DNA of 64,000 bases, from the NCBI RefSeq assembly GCF_007971385.1, contig NZ_CP042434.1:4898001-4962000 (forward strand). Direction: 5' to 3'. A model generated the notes under the pieces. That model saw only the letters and a program-made list of their open reading frames with translations, was not told the origin of the DNA and ran no database searches. This DNA is from Arachidicoccus ginsenosidivorans. GTDB taxonomy: Bacteria; Bacteroidota; Bacteroidia; Chitinophagales; Chitinophagaceae. This document shows positions 1 through 10,076 of the stretch, piece after piece. Numbering within the stretch: the stretch's first letter is position 1; every line of letters starts with the position of its first letter. A program made the position numbers and the translations under genes.

Positions 1-1
1 C

Positions 2-817
2 ACCATTCAAAAGGATGCGCCCTTTGATATTTTTACAAGTAGACTGCGCAGCACTTTTTTTGATCGCTGGGACAGTATTAAAAATGATGTGTTACTTCAC
101 TGGGTAAACCTTCAGGCAAGCGATGACCCATACGGATTTGCCTTATTTAGTACCGCTACGACCAGTTATGCGCATGGGCCCGGTCTGCCACTTGGACTTA
201 CCACTCAGTATATTGGCCGTGGGCTTTTCGGTGCTGATTATCAGGTTCAGGGTACCACAACCATTGATTATGCTTTTATGCCCCATGCAGGTGATTGGAA
301 AACAGGTGATGCTAAACCGTTGGCAGGCGTATCTAATGTAACTGTTCCGCAAGCGGCTGAAACTTTTAATAAACCGCTGGTATTGGTCGATTTAGGGGCA
401 GGTGCAGGCTTCATGGGCGATCATAAGCAGCTAACACAAAGCTTATTGACCCTACCTCAAAACAGTGGCTGGCAGGTCAGTGCGTTTAAAATGGCGGACA
501 CCGAAGCCAGGCAGGATGATCAGCAAGGATCTGCAAACAGCTGGGATGACAAAAAAGGTGACAAGACAGCAGATAAGCAGCAGGACAAAGTTAACCAAGC
601 GGGTAGCTATCTTTTGCGCTTATTTAATGCCACTGGTGATGACCAGCTGCGGCAAGTCGCCTTGTCTTTGCCAGAGGGACGCGAAGTCAGGCAAGTTGAA
701 TTAGTGGATCTTGCCGGAAATACAATAAGACAGTTGTCTTATAATAAAAACAGGCAAACATTTTCCCTTTCCATACCGTCATTAGGTATTAGAAATATAC
801 GGATTAGTTTTTGGTAA
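2..817 (+). CDS. GH38-type alpha-mannosidase, C-terminal part (5' partial)
   Basis: The reading frame is open at the left edge and ends in TAA at 815-817; about 271 codons are visible. The segment with YGFALF followed by a beta-rich stretch and the motif PHAGDW is typical of the C-terminal beta domains of GH38 alpha-mannosidases, which remove alpha-mannose from N-glycan or mannan fragments. The catalytic barrel with the zinc site lies outside the window. A hydrophilic K/D/Q-rich insertion lies at about 540-590, and the protein ends in a beta-sandwich. The FucP-like permease gene follows after 166 bp on the same strand, so the two may belong to one glycan locus. Family assignment rests on the C-terminal motifs only. 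Confidence 0.65.
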   Translation, partial: TIQKDAPFDIFTSRLRSTFFDRWDSIKNDVLLHWVNLQASDDPYGFALFSTATTSYAHGPGLPLGLTTQYIGRGLFGADYQVQGTTTIDYAFMPHAGDWKTGDAKPLAGVSNVTVPQAAETFNKPLVLVDLGAGAGFMGDHKQLTQSLLTLPQNSGWQVSAFKMADTEARQDDQQGSANSWDDKKGDKTADKQQDKVNQAGSYLLRLFNATGDDQLRQVALSLPEGREVRQVELVDLAGNTIRQLSYNKNRQTFSLSIPSLGIRNIRISFW

Positions 818-983
818 TGGGTTTAAGGTAACATTACAGTCAGGTGGTAACGATGCGAACTAATCAGCTATCAGAGAGTATGTTGTATCATAGGATAGCG
901 GCGGTTAAGGCTGGTTAGGGCTAATACAGGCGATAACTCATAAATTGCCTTATATTTACGTTACCGCAAACATGAATTGATTT

Positions 984-2287
984 ATGAATACAAGCAGAGC
1001 GCCACTAACCAGTAAAAAGTATTATTTGCTATTTGCCTTTCTCACTTCTATTTTTTTGATGTGGGGGCTGGCACTTACCTTGATGGATGTGCTAAATAAA
1101 CACTTCCAGGCGGAGCTGCATATCTCTAAATCAAAATCATCGCTTATCCAACTGGCTACTTTCGGGGCGTATACATTGGTGGCGCTGCCGGCTGGTTTTT
1201 ACATGAAAAAATTTGGTTATCGCAGTGCTATTTTAGGGGGATTGTTTTTATTTGCGGCAGGGGCCTTTTTATTTATTCCTGCTGCCAGTGCGGGTTCTTT
1301 TTCTTTTTTTCTGTTCGCTTTATTTGTTCTGGCCTCCGGTATGGCTTCTTTAGAAACTGTTGCCCATCCCTATGTAGCGGCGCTGGGTGACCAGAAAACC
1401 AGCGATCAACGGATCAACTTTGCCCAGTCCTTCAATGGACTGGGCGGCGTATTAGGTCCAGCCATTGGTAGCTTTTTTTTACTCAAGGCGGAGCGAGGGG
1501 AAATCAGCGATCTATCTACGGTTAAATCCTTATATGTAACCATTGGTTGTGTAATTACGCTAATGGGGTTGATATTTGCTTTTTCTCCTTTTTCCAGGGT
1601 AAAAGTAGGGAGCGCTGCACATAACCAACAAAGCGGTCCCCAGACGGATAGCTCGTCAGTTACACAGTCGGCAACTCGAACTTCGCCTCCCTTAAAAGAT
1701 CTGCTAAAAGAGCGTCATTTTATTTTTGCCGTAGTCGCTCAGTTTTTAATGTGGCTGCCCAAGGTGGCACCTGGGCCTATTTTATTAATTACGGGGAAGA
1801 AACCATGCATTTCAGTGCAGAGCATGCAGGGTATTTTTTCTCCCTGAGTATTTTACTATTGGTTATTGGTCGATTTGCAGGTACTTTTCTGATGCGTTAT
1901 ATTAAGCCTTATATCCTACTATCCATATTTGCTTTTGCCAATATACTGATGTGCCTGATTGTGGCCGAGGCAGCAGGATGGGTTTCTTTTGTAGCGCTCC
2001 TGATGATCAATTTCTTTTTCAGTATTATGTATCCTACTATTTTCAGCCTGGGGCTGAAAGACCTGGGCAGCCATACACAGCAAGCCTCCTCTTTTATTGT
2101 GATGGGCTTTTTAGGAGGGGCTGTTTTCCCACCCCTGATGGGGCTGATAGCCAACACACATATTGCCAGCGCTTATTATCTGCCAACTATTTGCTATCTC
2201 ATTATTTGTATTTTTGGCCTGCGCTATCCCAGACTCAACAGACATTTGAAGTCATTGAAACAGCAATCCCTTACGATCAGTACTTAA
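984..2287 (+). CDS. FucP-like MFS sugar permease (one frameshift)
   Basis: Two overlapping frames (984-1847 and 1751-2287) together encode one 12-helix major facilitator of about 434 aa, the usual FucP length. The N-terminal half has the family's MWGLALTLMDVLNKHFQ start region and the conserved ETVAHPYV and INFAQSFNGLG segments. The C-terminal half opens with AAQGGTWAYFINY, the FucP motif that should follow QFF. Adding one base near 1746-1750 (a T5 run) restores QFFNVAAQGG, so a single missing T breaks the gene. FucP relatives import L-fucose, glucose, galactose or mannose with protons across the inner membrane. It sits 12 bp upstream of the LacI-type regulator, as is common for a sugar transporter and its local regulator. 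The substrate is unknown; mannose fits the GH38 neighbour. Confidence 0.8.
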
Positions 2288-2299
2288 AACAATTGAATC

Positions 2300-3349
2300 T
2301 TGAAAAAATTATCCATAGCAGACATTGCCAGGGAGCTAAATATCTCTAAGACCACCATCTCTTTTATTGTAAATAAAAGGGCAGAGGAGAAAAGAATCAG
2401 CCCTGGACTGGTTAAACGTGTAGAGGCATATATTAAAGAGGTCGGCTATAAGCCCAATCCCATCGCCAAGAGCCTTAGAACGGGCAAGACCAATATTATT
2501 GGGCTGATGGTAGAAAACATTGCGGATCCGTTTTTTTCGGCAGTGGCCAGGCATATTGAAAATAAAGCCTATCAAAGCGGTTATAAGATCCTATACTGTA
2601 GTACCGATAATAACACCGACAAAACCAAAGAACTTTTAGAAATGTTCAGGGAGCGTAATGTCGATGGATGTATCATTGCTCCCCCGGTCGGTGTGGAGCA
2701 AGAGATTAGCTCGCTGTTGGCCTCTGGCATGCCGGTGGTGTTCTTTGACCGGCATCTGGAAGGGATCCAGACCGACCAGGTGGAGGTCAATAATTATGAA
2801 AGCACCTTTGAGGCGACCAGGCTTTTGATCGCAGAAAAATATAAAAACATTGGCTTTATCACCTTTGCCTCTTCTCAGACCCAGATGCAGGGCCGGCTGG
2901 AAGGCTACCGGGCGGCTGTCAGTGAGGCCGGTTTAAAGGAGTTTATACTGGAAATCAATTTTGATCCGGATGAAAGGTTGATTATTGATCCCATTGTGGA
3001 TTTTATTAAAAAGCATCCAAAAATGGACGCCGTGCTCTTTAGTGCGATCCAGGCAGGTACCAATGGCTTAAAAGCCTTCCAGAAATTAGGTACCCGCGTA
3101 CCTGAAGATCTGGCTGTTATTGCTTTTGATGATTGCGATCTTTTTGAGCTATATAATCCTTCCATAACAGCCATCTATCAACCCATTGATAAAATTGCTG
3201 AGGCCACCATCGATCTGCTGTTAAAAAGACTGCATAAGAAAGCTGTGGCTGGAGATTTTAAAAAAGTAGTGATTCCAACAGGTTTTACCCTGCGCCACTC
3301 TTCCAAACCAGTGGCCGTAAGAAAAAAGACGGTGAACAAAAAAGGGTAG
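2300..3349 (+). CDS. LacI/GalR family transcriptional regulator
   Basis: A 349-aa protein with an N-terminal LacI helix-turn-helix (residues 1-25, with ISKTTISFIVN) and hinge, followed by a periplasmic-binding-like sensor domain (about 62-335, starting NIIGLMVENIADPFF). The FDRHLEG, AVIAFDDCDLF and ITAIYQP segments match the GalR/LacI effector domain. It should bind an operator as a dimer and release or grip it on binding a sugar. The start is TTG at 2300: TGA lies in frame at 2294 and no ATG precedes the HTH. It lies 12 bp after the permease and probably controls it and the nearby hydrolases. No clear palindromic operator was found upstream of 984. Confidence 0.93.
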   Translation: MKKLSIADIARELNISKTTISFIVNKRAEEKRISPGLVKRVEAYIKEVGYKPNPIAKSLRTGKTNIIGLMVENIADPFFSAVARHIENKAYQSGYKILYCSTDNNTDKTKELLEMFRERNVDGCIIAPPVGVEQEISSLLASGMPVVFFDRHLEGIQTDQVEVNNYESTFEATRLLIAEKYKNIGFITFASSQTQMQGRLEGYRAAVSEAGLKEFILEINFDPDERLIIDPIVDFIKKHPKMDAVLFSAIQAGTNGLKAFQKLGTRVPEDLAVIAFDDCDLFELYNPSITAIYQPIDKIAEATIDLLLKRLHKKAVAGDFKKVVIPTGFTLRHSSKPVAVRKKTVNKKG

Positions 3350-3364
3350 GCAATTTTGCGCTGA

Positions 3365-3383
3365 AGACGTCTAAAAGGCGTCT
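3365..3383. terminator. Weak hairpin between convergent genes
   Basis: Arms AGACGTC and GGCGTCT pair over 7 positions (one G-T) around a 5-base loop. The hairpin sits between the converging LacI gene and the esterase gene. There is no T tract, so a terminator role is only a guess. Confidence 0.3.
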
Positions 3384-3458
3384 ATTGCACTTCCCCTACC
3401 GAGCTATACCTTGTATTGAACCTATCTGTTTGAGATTCTTATCTATTTTTAAACGCCT

Positions 3459-4943
3459 TTAATAATTTTCTGGTTTTTCCGGCCAATTATCTGTTCTAAA
3501 GGGCAGGGCTGGGAAGCCGGCCCCGTTCTGCAAATTGGTCACCGGATAATTGAAAAAGGCATACCTGACCGCCACTGGCCTGGTGACCTCTTTGGCATAA
3601 ATAACAACCGTGTTTGCTCGAATAGTGGCGGTAGCGGGATGGAAAACCCGGTCACTTCCAGCCAGATAAAAGAAGGCTGGCGCTTTCGCGTCCCTGGTTG
3701 TCAGGCCGCCTGATGTTGTTGCAGGCAGAAAATGCACAGTGGCCGTGTCGCCGGTAAAGCGGACATAGTCGAATTCAGGGCCCAGATAGGGTTCGTTTAA
3801 CCGGCCATAAGTTCTGTTAAGTGCAGTGGCTGCCAGACGCTCACCTACTGGCTTTTTATCCTTTGGATGCAGGTTTTCTGGGCTGCCTACATCCATGGTC
3901 ACGACCATATGGGTATTGTTTAATCTTAGAATATGATGCTGGGCTTCCCGGAAAAAGCCGTCTCCGGCAATTGTTGGATCCATTTTGCCATGGGCATAGG
4001 GTGCGATCTGTACAAAATTAAAGGGAAGATCTCCCTGTTGAAATGCTTTTCGCCAGCTTTTAATCAGGGCAATGGTGGCCTGGGTAAAACTTTTACGATC
4101 TTTATAATTGGTGGCGCCCTGGTACCAGCAGACGCCCTTGATGGATAAACGGATAAATGGATGAATCAGGGCGTTATAGAGTAAAAACGGTCGCGTAACT
4201 TTTTCAAAGCTAAATCCGGCATCTATTTTTTCTTTCGATTTAGGGGAACTCAAATAAGGGCTTAGATAAACCCGGTTGAGCATGGTATCTTTTTGCAGCA
4301 CCGCTTCGGGTACAAAAGCCTGCACGGCAGAGGCGCCAATCCCAGAAAAAACCAGCCCAACGGGTATATCCAGCTCACGTTGAATTTTATTGCCAAAGCT
4401 ATACCCTACTGCGCTAAAATCCCGGACGCTGGCTGGTGAACAGCGCTTCCAGGTGCCTGAAATAGAATCAATGGGACTGGCACTGAAATTAAGTGCGACA
4501 TTGAGTAGTCGGATATGTGGATTGGCGCTGGCAATTGTATTAGTAGAATCCAGCATTTCATGGACGGCAAACTGCATATTGGATTGACCGCTTAAAAACC
4601 ATACATCGCCGATGAGCAGATCATTAAGTTGGATTATTTGGTTGCCATACCGGACAATGATATGGTGCGGCGTATAATCGCCTGTTTTGGCCTTAGGAAC
4701 CGTAATAATACCTTCAAAAGCTCCCTGATTATCACATACCACCTGGATGGCTGATGGCATCCAGTCTGCCTTTATACTAATGCTTGCCCCAACAGGGCCG
4801 TGGCCCCATACCTTAAAGGGTTTATTTTGTTGTACGACCATATGGTTTTGCAAAACGGAGGATACCCGCAAATATTGTTCTGGTTGGAGAGGACTGGTTG
4901 TCTGGCCGTAAACGAAAGGAGAACCTAAGTTGGTTAGGATCAT
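3459..4943 (-). CDS. Sialate O-acetylesterase-like SGNH hydrolase
   Basis: The 494-aa frame shows the sialate O-acetylesterase/DUF303 pattern: an N-terminal beta-sandwich (VLQNHMVVQQNKP, KVWGHGPVG), the nucleophile block LSGQSNMQF, GVCWYQGATN, and the Asp/His region near NLHPKDKKPVGERLA. Such enzymes remove O-acetyl groups from sialic acids, xylan or other glycans. ATG 4943 begins inside the signal peptide. An ATG at 5032 is one base out of frame; adding one T in the T4 run near 4983-4986 would give a basic N-terminus, a long hydrophobic core and a QTTS mature start (525 codons). The complete gene is therefore probably 3459-5032 with one missing base. It converges on the LacI gene and diverges from the SGNH hydrolase at 5392. 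The acetylated substrate is unknown. Confidence 0.85.
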   Translation of the reverse strand: MILTNLGSPFVYGQTTSPLQPEQYLRVSSVLQNHMVVQQNKPFKVWGHGPVGASISIKADWMPSAIQVVCDNQGAFEGIITVPKAKTGDYTPHHIIVRYGNQIIQLNDLLIGDVWFLSGQSNMQFAVHEMLDSTNTIASANPHIRLLNVALNFSASPIDSISGTWKRCSPASVRDFSAVGYSFGNKIQRELDIPVGLVFSGIGASAVQAFVPEAVLQKDTMLNRVYLSPYLSSPKSKEKIDAGFSFEKVTRPFLLYNALIHPFIRLSIKGVCWYQGATNYKDRKSFTQATIALIKSWRKAFQQGDLPFNFVQIAPYAHGKMDPTIAGDGFFREAQHHILRLNNTHMVVTMDVGSPENLHPKDKKPVGERLAATALNRTYGRLNEPYLGPEFDYVRFTGDTATVHFLPATTSGGLTTRDAKAPAFFYLAGSDRVFHPATATIRANTVVIYAKEVTRPVAVRYAFFNYPVTNLQNGAGFPALPFRTDNWPEKPENY

Positions 4944-5032
4944 AATTGCTATAAAAAAAATAAGCAGCGCAGAGGTGCTTAATAAAAGGTGGCGTGATTT
5001 TTTTGCGGGTGCTTCGTGTTCGTGTAATTCAT

Positions 5033-5391
5033 AAATTTTGCTTTGGATCTACCTTAGAGAGCTGGTGATGTATTGCCTCCGTGCTTAAGAAACATATCCG
5101 GGCATATACCGCCACTCTTATTACCGGTGAAAATCGTATTTTTAGAGAACTTTATCAATTTGATGATCATGGACATGGGGCGTAACAAGGGTAGCAAAAT
5201 TTATTTTAAAAATGGCGGTAAACGGCAAATAAAAGTGTCTTTTTAGCGAAATGATCCATCTTATCGGCATTTGGCTGGGCTTATATAAGGCTGGGATGAT
5301 ACGCTCCTTCTACTTTCAGGCTATTTTTGCCGCTTTTTGGGTTATTTCTGTTATATCCAATTAATTTAGATTTTATTTGAAAACATAAAAA
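5033..5391. other. Divergent intergenic region, 359 bp
   Basis: This region lies between the divergent esterase (probable full start at 5032) and the SGNH hydrolase (5392). It must hold promoters for both, but I found no exact TTTG-N19-TAnnTTTG element and no gene. Confidence 0.4.
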
Positions 5392-6777
5392 ATGAAAAAA
5401 ACAGCAATTTTAAGCTTCTCGCTATGTTTTTTACTGGCAAGTAGTTATGCACAAAAGAAACCAGCACCCTTTAAGCCGGGAGACCGGGTGGTCTTTGCGG
5501 GTAATAGTATCACCGAAGCTGGATTCTATGAATCTTATATCTGGCTTTATTATATGACCCATTTTCCAGACAGGCGCATTACTATTTTTAACGGCGGCGT
5601 CGGAGGTGATGTGGCTGAACAGATTTATCGGCGCTTACCGGGTGATCTACTACCCAAAAAACCGACAAAACTTGTGGTGAGCTTTGGCATGAATGACAGT
5701 AAATACTTTGAGTACAACGATACGAAAAATCCGGTGACCGAGGCTAAGAGAAAAACTTTTGTGGACGAGTCTTATAAAAGCTATCTGAAAATTCAAGATA
5801 CATTGCTGGCGCACCCGGAGATACATAAAATCCTGATGGCCTCCTCCCCTTACGATGAAACTGTTAAACAGGAAGGTAGTCTATTTAAAGGTAAATGGAA
5901 AACCATGGATGAAATTACGGCATTCCAGAAAAAGGCAGCCAAAGACCAAGGCTGGGCCTATGTGGATTTGTTTCACCCGATGACAGTGATCAATCAAAGA
6001 GAACAACAAAAAGATTCCACTTATACTTCCACTGGACCTGATAGAATTCACCCAGGCAGTGCGGGGCATCTGATTATGGCTTATATTTTCCTAAAAGATC
6101 AGGGGCTGGCTGGAAAGCCTGTTGCTGATTTTACCTTAAAGGCCGGTAGCCCAAAAGCAATTAAAATGGAAAATTGTACGGTAAGTACGATCAAGCAGCA
6201 AGGGGACGGTTTAAGTTTTGATTACCTGGCTGAGTCACTTCCTTTCCCGGTGGATACAGTGGCCAGGGTCTGGGTAATAAACAAATAGAGACAGAAGCTT
6301 TAAGTGTCATTCCGTTTATGCAGCAATTTAGTAATGAGCAGATGAAAATTGAAGGGCTTACTGGGCGTGCTTATTTATTAAAAATTGACGGTCAGCCCAT
6401 TGGGACTTTTTCTGGCCAAGCGTTAAAGGCGGGTGTTAATCTGGCTACCTTGCATAATACACCCCAGTATAGACAAGCGCTTCAGATAATGGATTGAACT
6501 CAAAAAGAAAAGACATTGAGGCTAAGTTCAGAAATTATTATTGGGTACAATACGACTTTTATATGACAAAGGTTTACTGTTTAATAAAACCCAGGAGGCG
6601 ACCGACACCATTCAGGCGAATTTGGCAACGAATGGCTGGTTAAATGCTAAATACGGAGATTATGAGGCAGTCAGAACGCATGGGCAGCAGTTAAAGCAAC
6701 AAATGAAAGATTATGTGGATAAGATCTACCAGATAAATAAACCGCTCAAGCATCATTTTGAATTGATTGCAGAGTAA
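5392..6777 (+). CDS. Secreted SGNH/GDSL hydrolase (three frameshifts)
   Basis: The frame from 5392 has a clear signal peptide (MKKTAIL to ASSYAQ) and SGNH blocks: block I FAGNSITEAG (Ser nucleophile), block II Gly in GGVGGD, block III GMND, and block V DRIHPGSAGH. It breaks at about 6272. Adding one G there, one T near 6494 and one G near 6572 gives a continuous 462-aa protein ending at 6777. The restored C-terminal part contains RNYYWVQYDFYM and an all-helical tail seen in longer Bacteroidota GDSL esterases. The likely job is removal of acetyl or other ester groups from polysaccharide, working with the neighbouring esterase. A strong terminator follows at 6870. All three breaks are one-base losses in short runs, which favours sequence error over decay. 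Confidence 0.8.
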
Positions 6778-6869
6778 TAGGCTATTTAGTTCTAAATAAA
6801 AGTAACCGAAGTTCCAGGCAGCCTGGAGGTGTCCGTGCATATTGTGAAAATAAAATCAGCTTTAAAATT

Positions 6870-6917
6870 CGGTCAAGGGTGAGCATTAAAAAGCACTCCC
6901 TTGACCGATATTTTTTT
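6870..6917 (+). terminator. Rho-independent terminator after SGNH hydrolase
   Basis: A 10-bp perfect stem (CGGTCAAGGG at 6870-6879 with CCCTTGACCG at 6898-6907) is followed by seven T at 6911-6917. It ends transcription of the SGNH hydrolase. The rest of the 399-bp gap 6778-7176 shows no gene. Confidence 0.85.
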
Positions 6918-7176
6918 CAATCCATTTTAATATTTAATTTTCGATTAACGAAAGGTTCTATAAGTCGTCTTTTTTCATCTGCTTTGCTGAATTAAGCTTG
7001 AATTCAGTTGTTCCTAAGTGAATAAGAAATGGTCGGTTTAAATTATTACGAATTTCTTACTTTGACATAAATTAGGTCTCCCTAGAACATAAGTTGCATT
7101 TACTTGATTGCGTATTTTCTGCCCCCTCCCCGAGTAGTTGAAACAGGAGCGTTAATTAATAAAACGCGCATAAAAA

Positions 7177-7577
7177 TCATTTTTTTGGCTTCATTGATTT
7201 TTGAATATCAATTATATAAGACATATCCACGTTAAATAATTGTGCACAATCTAAAGCAGGCATTCCGGTTTGCAATAATTCTTGTATTGTTTCTTTTTCA
7301 TCTCTTTCATAAAATGTTGCTATTTCTCCTTCTGTTTCCTGTTTCTTTTGTATTAACCACGCTTTCGATTTTTTTCGAGTTCGGCTTCTGTTATGCTTAT
7401 TCCTTTTTCCAATAACGCTTCTTTTAGCCCTTTAGCAAATGCAAATTCTAGCATGCCGTTTTTATCCCATAGCCTTCGAAGCCATCGCTGATGAATTATA
7501 TACTGCTTATCAGTCATAGACCTAATCACTTCTTCTTCCGTTTTCATTGCCCTAATCTTTTCTTCTTCCATATTCAT
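7177..7577 (-). pseudogene. Rpn/PD-(D/E)XK transposase-like remnant, C-terminal part
   Basis: The first 74 codons (from 7577) and a second frame ending in TGA at 7177-7179 join if one A is added to the A7 run near 7370, giving about 133 aa. The text RRLWDKNGMLE, ELLQTGMPALDCAQLFNVD and IDIQKS matches the C-terminal half of the complete relative at 8349-9363. The N-terminal nuclease domain is missing and the DNA upstream of 7577 is AT-rich and non-coding, so this is a truncated copy. Members of the Rpn family (recombination-promoting nuclease/putative transposase) carry a PD-(D/E)XK nuclease domain followed by a variable helical tail. It cannot be active as it stands. Confidence 0.7.
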
Positions 7578-7825
7578 TTTTTTAATATTAAGTTTTGTTT
7601 TTTAGTGTACTAAAATTTTCAAAGATATTATTTCAGAAATTATTATTAAGTAGGTTAAATGAATGACCTGACTTTAATTAAAATCGTTAAAGAGTACATT
7701 GAATAAAATTTATTTGAACCTATTACATTTTTATCGAATTGAAGGAATCTAAAAATGTGTTACATTGAAATTACAATAGCAATTGGCTAAATAAATTTAA
7801 GTAACATCTATAACTTAAATTTTAA

Positions 7826-8179
7826 TTATCCTTTGCGCTTCGTTGAATGTTGAATATTCTAGATATAGGGCTCATCGGCGTTAAAGCTAATCGCAAGTAC
7901 ATATGGCGCAATTTTGTTTTCTAATGATTTTTGATGGCAGCTGTCTTTCATTATCAGCTCCTTGTTTTGCTGCTTTTGATCTTTATCGAATTCATCGTTT
8001 TTTGTTACCGTTTTTATCCCAAAGTTGGCGCAGACTTTGCTGATACGCAGCTCGTTGCTCCTTAGTCTTATTTTTTACTTCCGACATTTTTACCATCTTT
8101 TTAAACGGTACTTGCTGCATAAACTTTGGCACGACACTGAGTCTGGCCATGTTTTTTAAGGCAAAAATATCTTGTTCTG
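7826..8179 (-). pseudogene. Rpn/PD-(D/E)XK transposase-like remnant, internal piece
   Basis: On the minus strand, one frame between about 8179 and 8000 reads ALKNMARLSVVPKFMQ and SEVKNKTKEQRAAYQQ, nearly identical to the intact neighbour at 8464-8949, then stops (KKR-stop). The 3' end at 7826-7850 again resembles the last codons of the neighbour (KRKG-stop), but the helical tail between has been lost or scrambled. The DNA similarity to 8349-8760 is high, which suggests a tandem duplication followed by deletions. No start codon or nuclease domain is left. Boundaries are approximate. Confidence 0.65.
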
Positions 8180-8348
8180 AAGCTAAGATTTTACCCCGTC
8201 ACTTATAATTCTCCATTCGCATAGAGGCTCCTAGCTTCAGACTTACCCTTCAATAACTAACAAATAGAAACGAAATTTCTGCAGCAATAAATCCATAATA
8301 TTTCTATCGCTGAAGAGATTTAGGCGGTTTTTGTAACTTAAATTAAAG

Positions 8349-9363
8349 TTATCCTTTGCGCTTTATTGATTTTTGAATATCCATGACATAGGCCTGATCA
8401 ACGTTAAAGATTTTTGCGCAATCTAAAGAGGACATTCCGGTTTGTAATAATTTTTTATAGCTTCTAATTTTCTCTTTTTGCTTTTACTTCTGCGGCCCTT
8501 GCATCCTTTTCAGCTTTTGCAGCCTTCTCTTCTGCTGCTTTTATTTTCTGCGCAGCTTCTTCTTCTACTTCCTTTCTGCCTTTTTCGATTAAACCGCTCT
8601 TCATACCGTTTTCATCCCAAAGATTGCGTAGGCTTTGTTGATACGCAGCACGTTGCTTCTTAGTCATGTTTTTTACTTCCGACATTTCTACTACCTTTTT
8701 AAACGGCCCTTCCTGCATAAACTTTGGCACGACACTAAGCCTGGCCATGTTTTTTATGGCATAGAGCCATTTACCAAGGGGGCTCAGTTCGTTTAGCTTA
8801 TCTTCGCCGAAGAGCTGTTTAGCAAATTTAGGTAATTCCAGGTAGATAAGGGCGGTTTTATCATAAAATAGTTTATGCTGAATTTGGTCCCAATACTGCA
8901 CAAAATATTTATATGTTTCGGGTGTGGAATCTTCCAGCTCAAAATCCATGAGTCCGATAAAAATTACTGGGCTTTGTTCATAATCCCAAACTTTGCCATT
9001 AACCTTACCTTTGGGCGCCTTGGATACGATGGCATGACTTACATAAAATACCCCCGATCCTTGAAGAATTTTTGTTTAACGCGTTGAAGTTCAATGATAA
9101 ATTGATCATCCTGATCGCTATTGCATAGTATATCAACAATAGCGGAACGATCACTTTTCATGGGACCTAAGATCTCTTTGTCTGCATAGGTGATTTTATT
9201 CACTACTTTATAACCGTCGAGGACTGCATTTAAAAAATGAATGGTCAGTTCTTCGTTTTTGGGTCACCTAAAAGGGTTTTTATCCCATAATCTGACATGA
9301 GGTCCATAAAACGGCTATCCACCTGCACCTCTTGATTAGGTGCCTTATCGTTTGTTGATTCAT
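8349..9363 (-). pseudogene. Rpn family PD-(D/E)XK nuclease/putative transposase (five frameshifts)
   Basis: Five one-base additions (near the start at 9363, then about 9265, 9055, 8470 and 8455) yield a single 339-aa protein; 1015 nt plus 5 is exactly 340 codons. Joined features: SRFMDLMSDYGIK start, nuclease core DRSAIVDIL and IIELQR (the D...ExQ active-site pattern), WDYEQSPVIFIGLMDFEL, then a helical and Ala/Lys/Glu-rich coiled-coil stretch, and a tail with LLQTGMSSLDCAK. Rpn proteins are DNA nucleases tied to RecA-independent recombination and have been called putative transposases. Only 8464-8949 is open without correction. The breaks are all in A or G runs and may be read errors, but the neighbouring copies are truly decayed, so the status is open. 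Confidence 0.7.
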
Positions 9364-10076
9364 TTTAAAAAAATTGAATGATTTTTAATTGATTTTTATT
9401 TGAATTCTACTAATTTGTAATTGAGTGTATTAGTGGTCATTTTTCATCCGTAGCAAATTTGACCTGTAGGCTTTTTGTATTGGCTGGCACTGCATTCAAT
9501 TATATGGCGACCTTTTCTGTACTGAAAATTATAGGCACAAAAGGTCCCTTAACCTATCAGCTTACTTATCTACACATCAGCTGATAGGTGTTTTAATAAT
9601 TCAATACCTCAACACTTTAATCTCTTCCAATAAAGGCGGTCAAAATAAACTGGCAGCAATTAAGACCCTGGCAATTCGATTAAGTGGCCTTCAGCCAAAA
9701 AATATTTTATTGTTATTCATGGTGCAAAATAGCAAAGCAAAAATTAAAAAGGGGACTAAATTGGACGTTTTAGTTTAAATTATACGCTACTAGACCAAGA
9801 GAAATGAAGCCATTTTTATAGGGATTCCATGAGCCTATCTATATTCGATGAACCTTCGGAAAATATTTGATGTTTTTTACTTCTGTAAATACGACTATTT
9901 TTATTAACTTCAATACGAAATTATCTTAATGCAAATGATGAAATGTTTTTTAAAGGATCCAATAATTTTATTGATGAGGTGACAGCTTATTTGAATTTAG
10001 TGTAGAGAAAGCCTAAAACGGGCCATAAAATACAGTACAAAACGTTGTTCAGCTTCTTGATTATATTAATAAACCT
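9364..10076. other. Intergenic region, 713 bp, no gene seen
   Basis: AT-rich DNA between the Rpn-like gene and the sensor-regulator, which are divergent. No convincing coding frame, RNA gene or exact Bacteroidota promoter element was found. It marks the left border of the beta-glucan locus. Confidence 0.4.
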
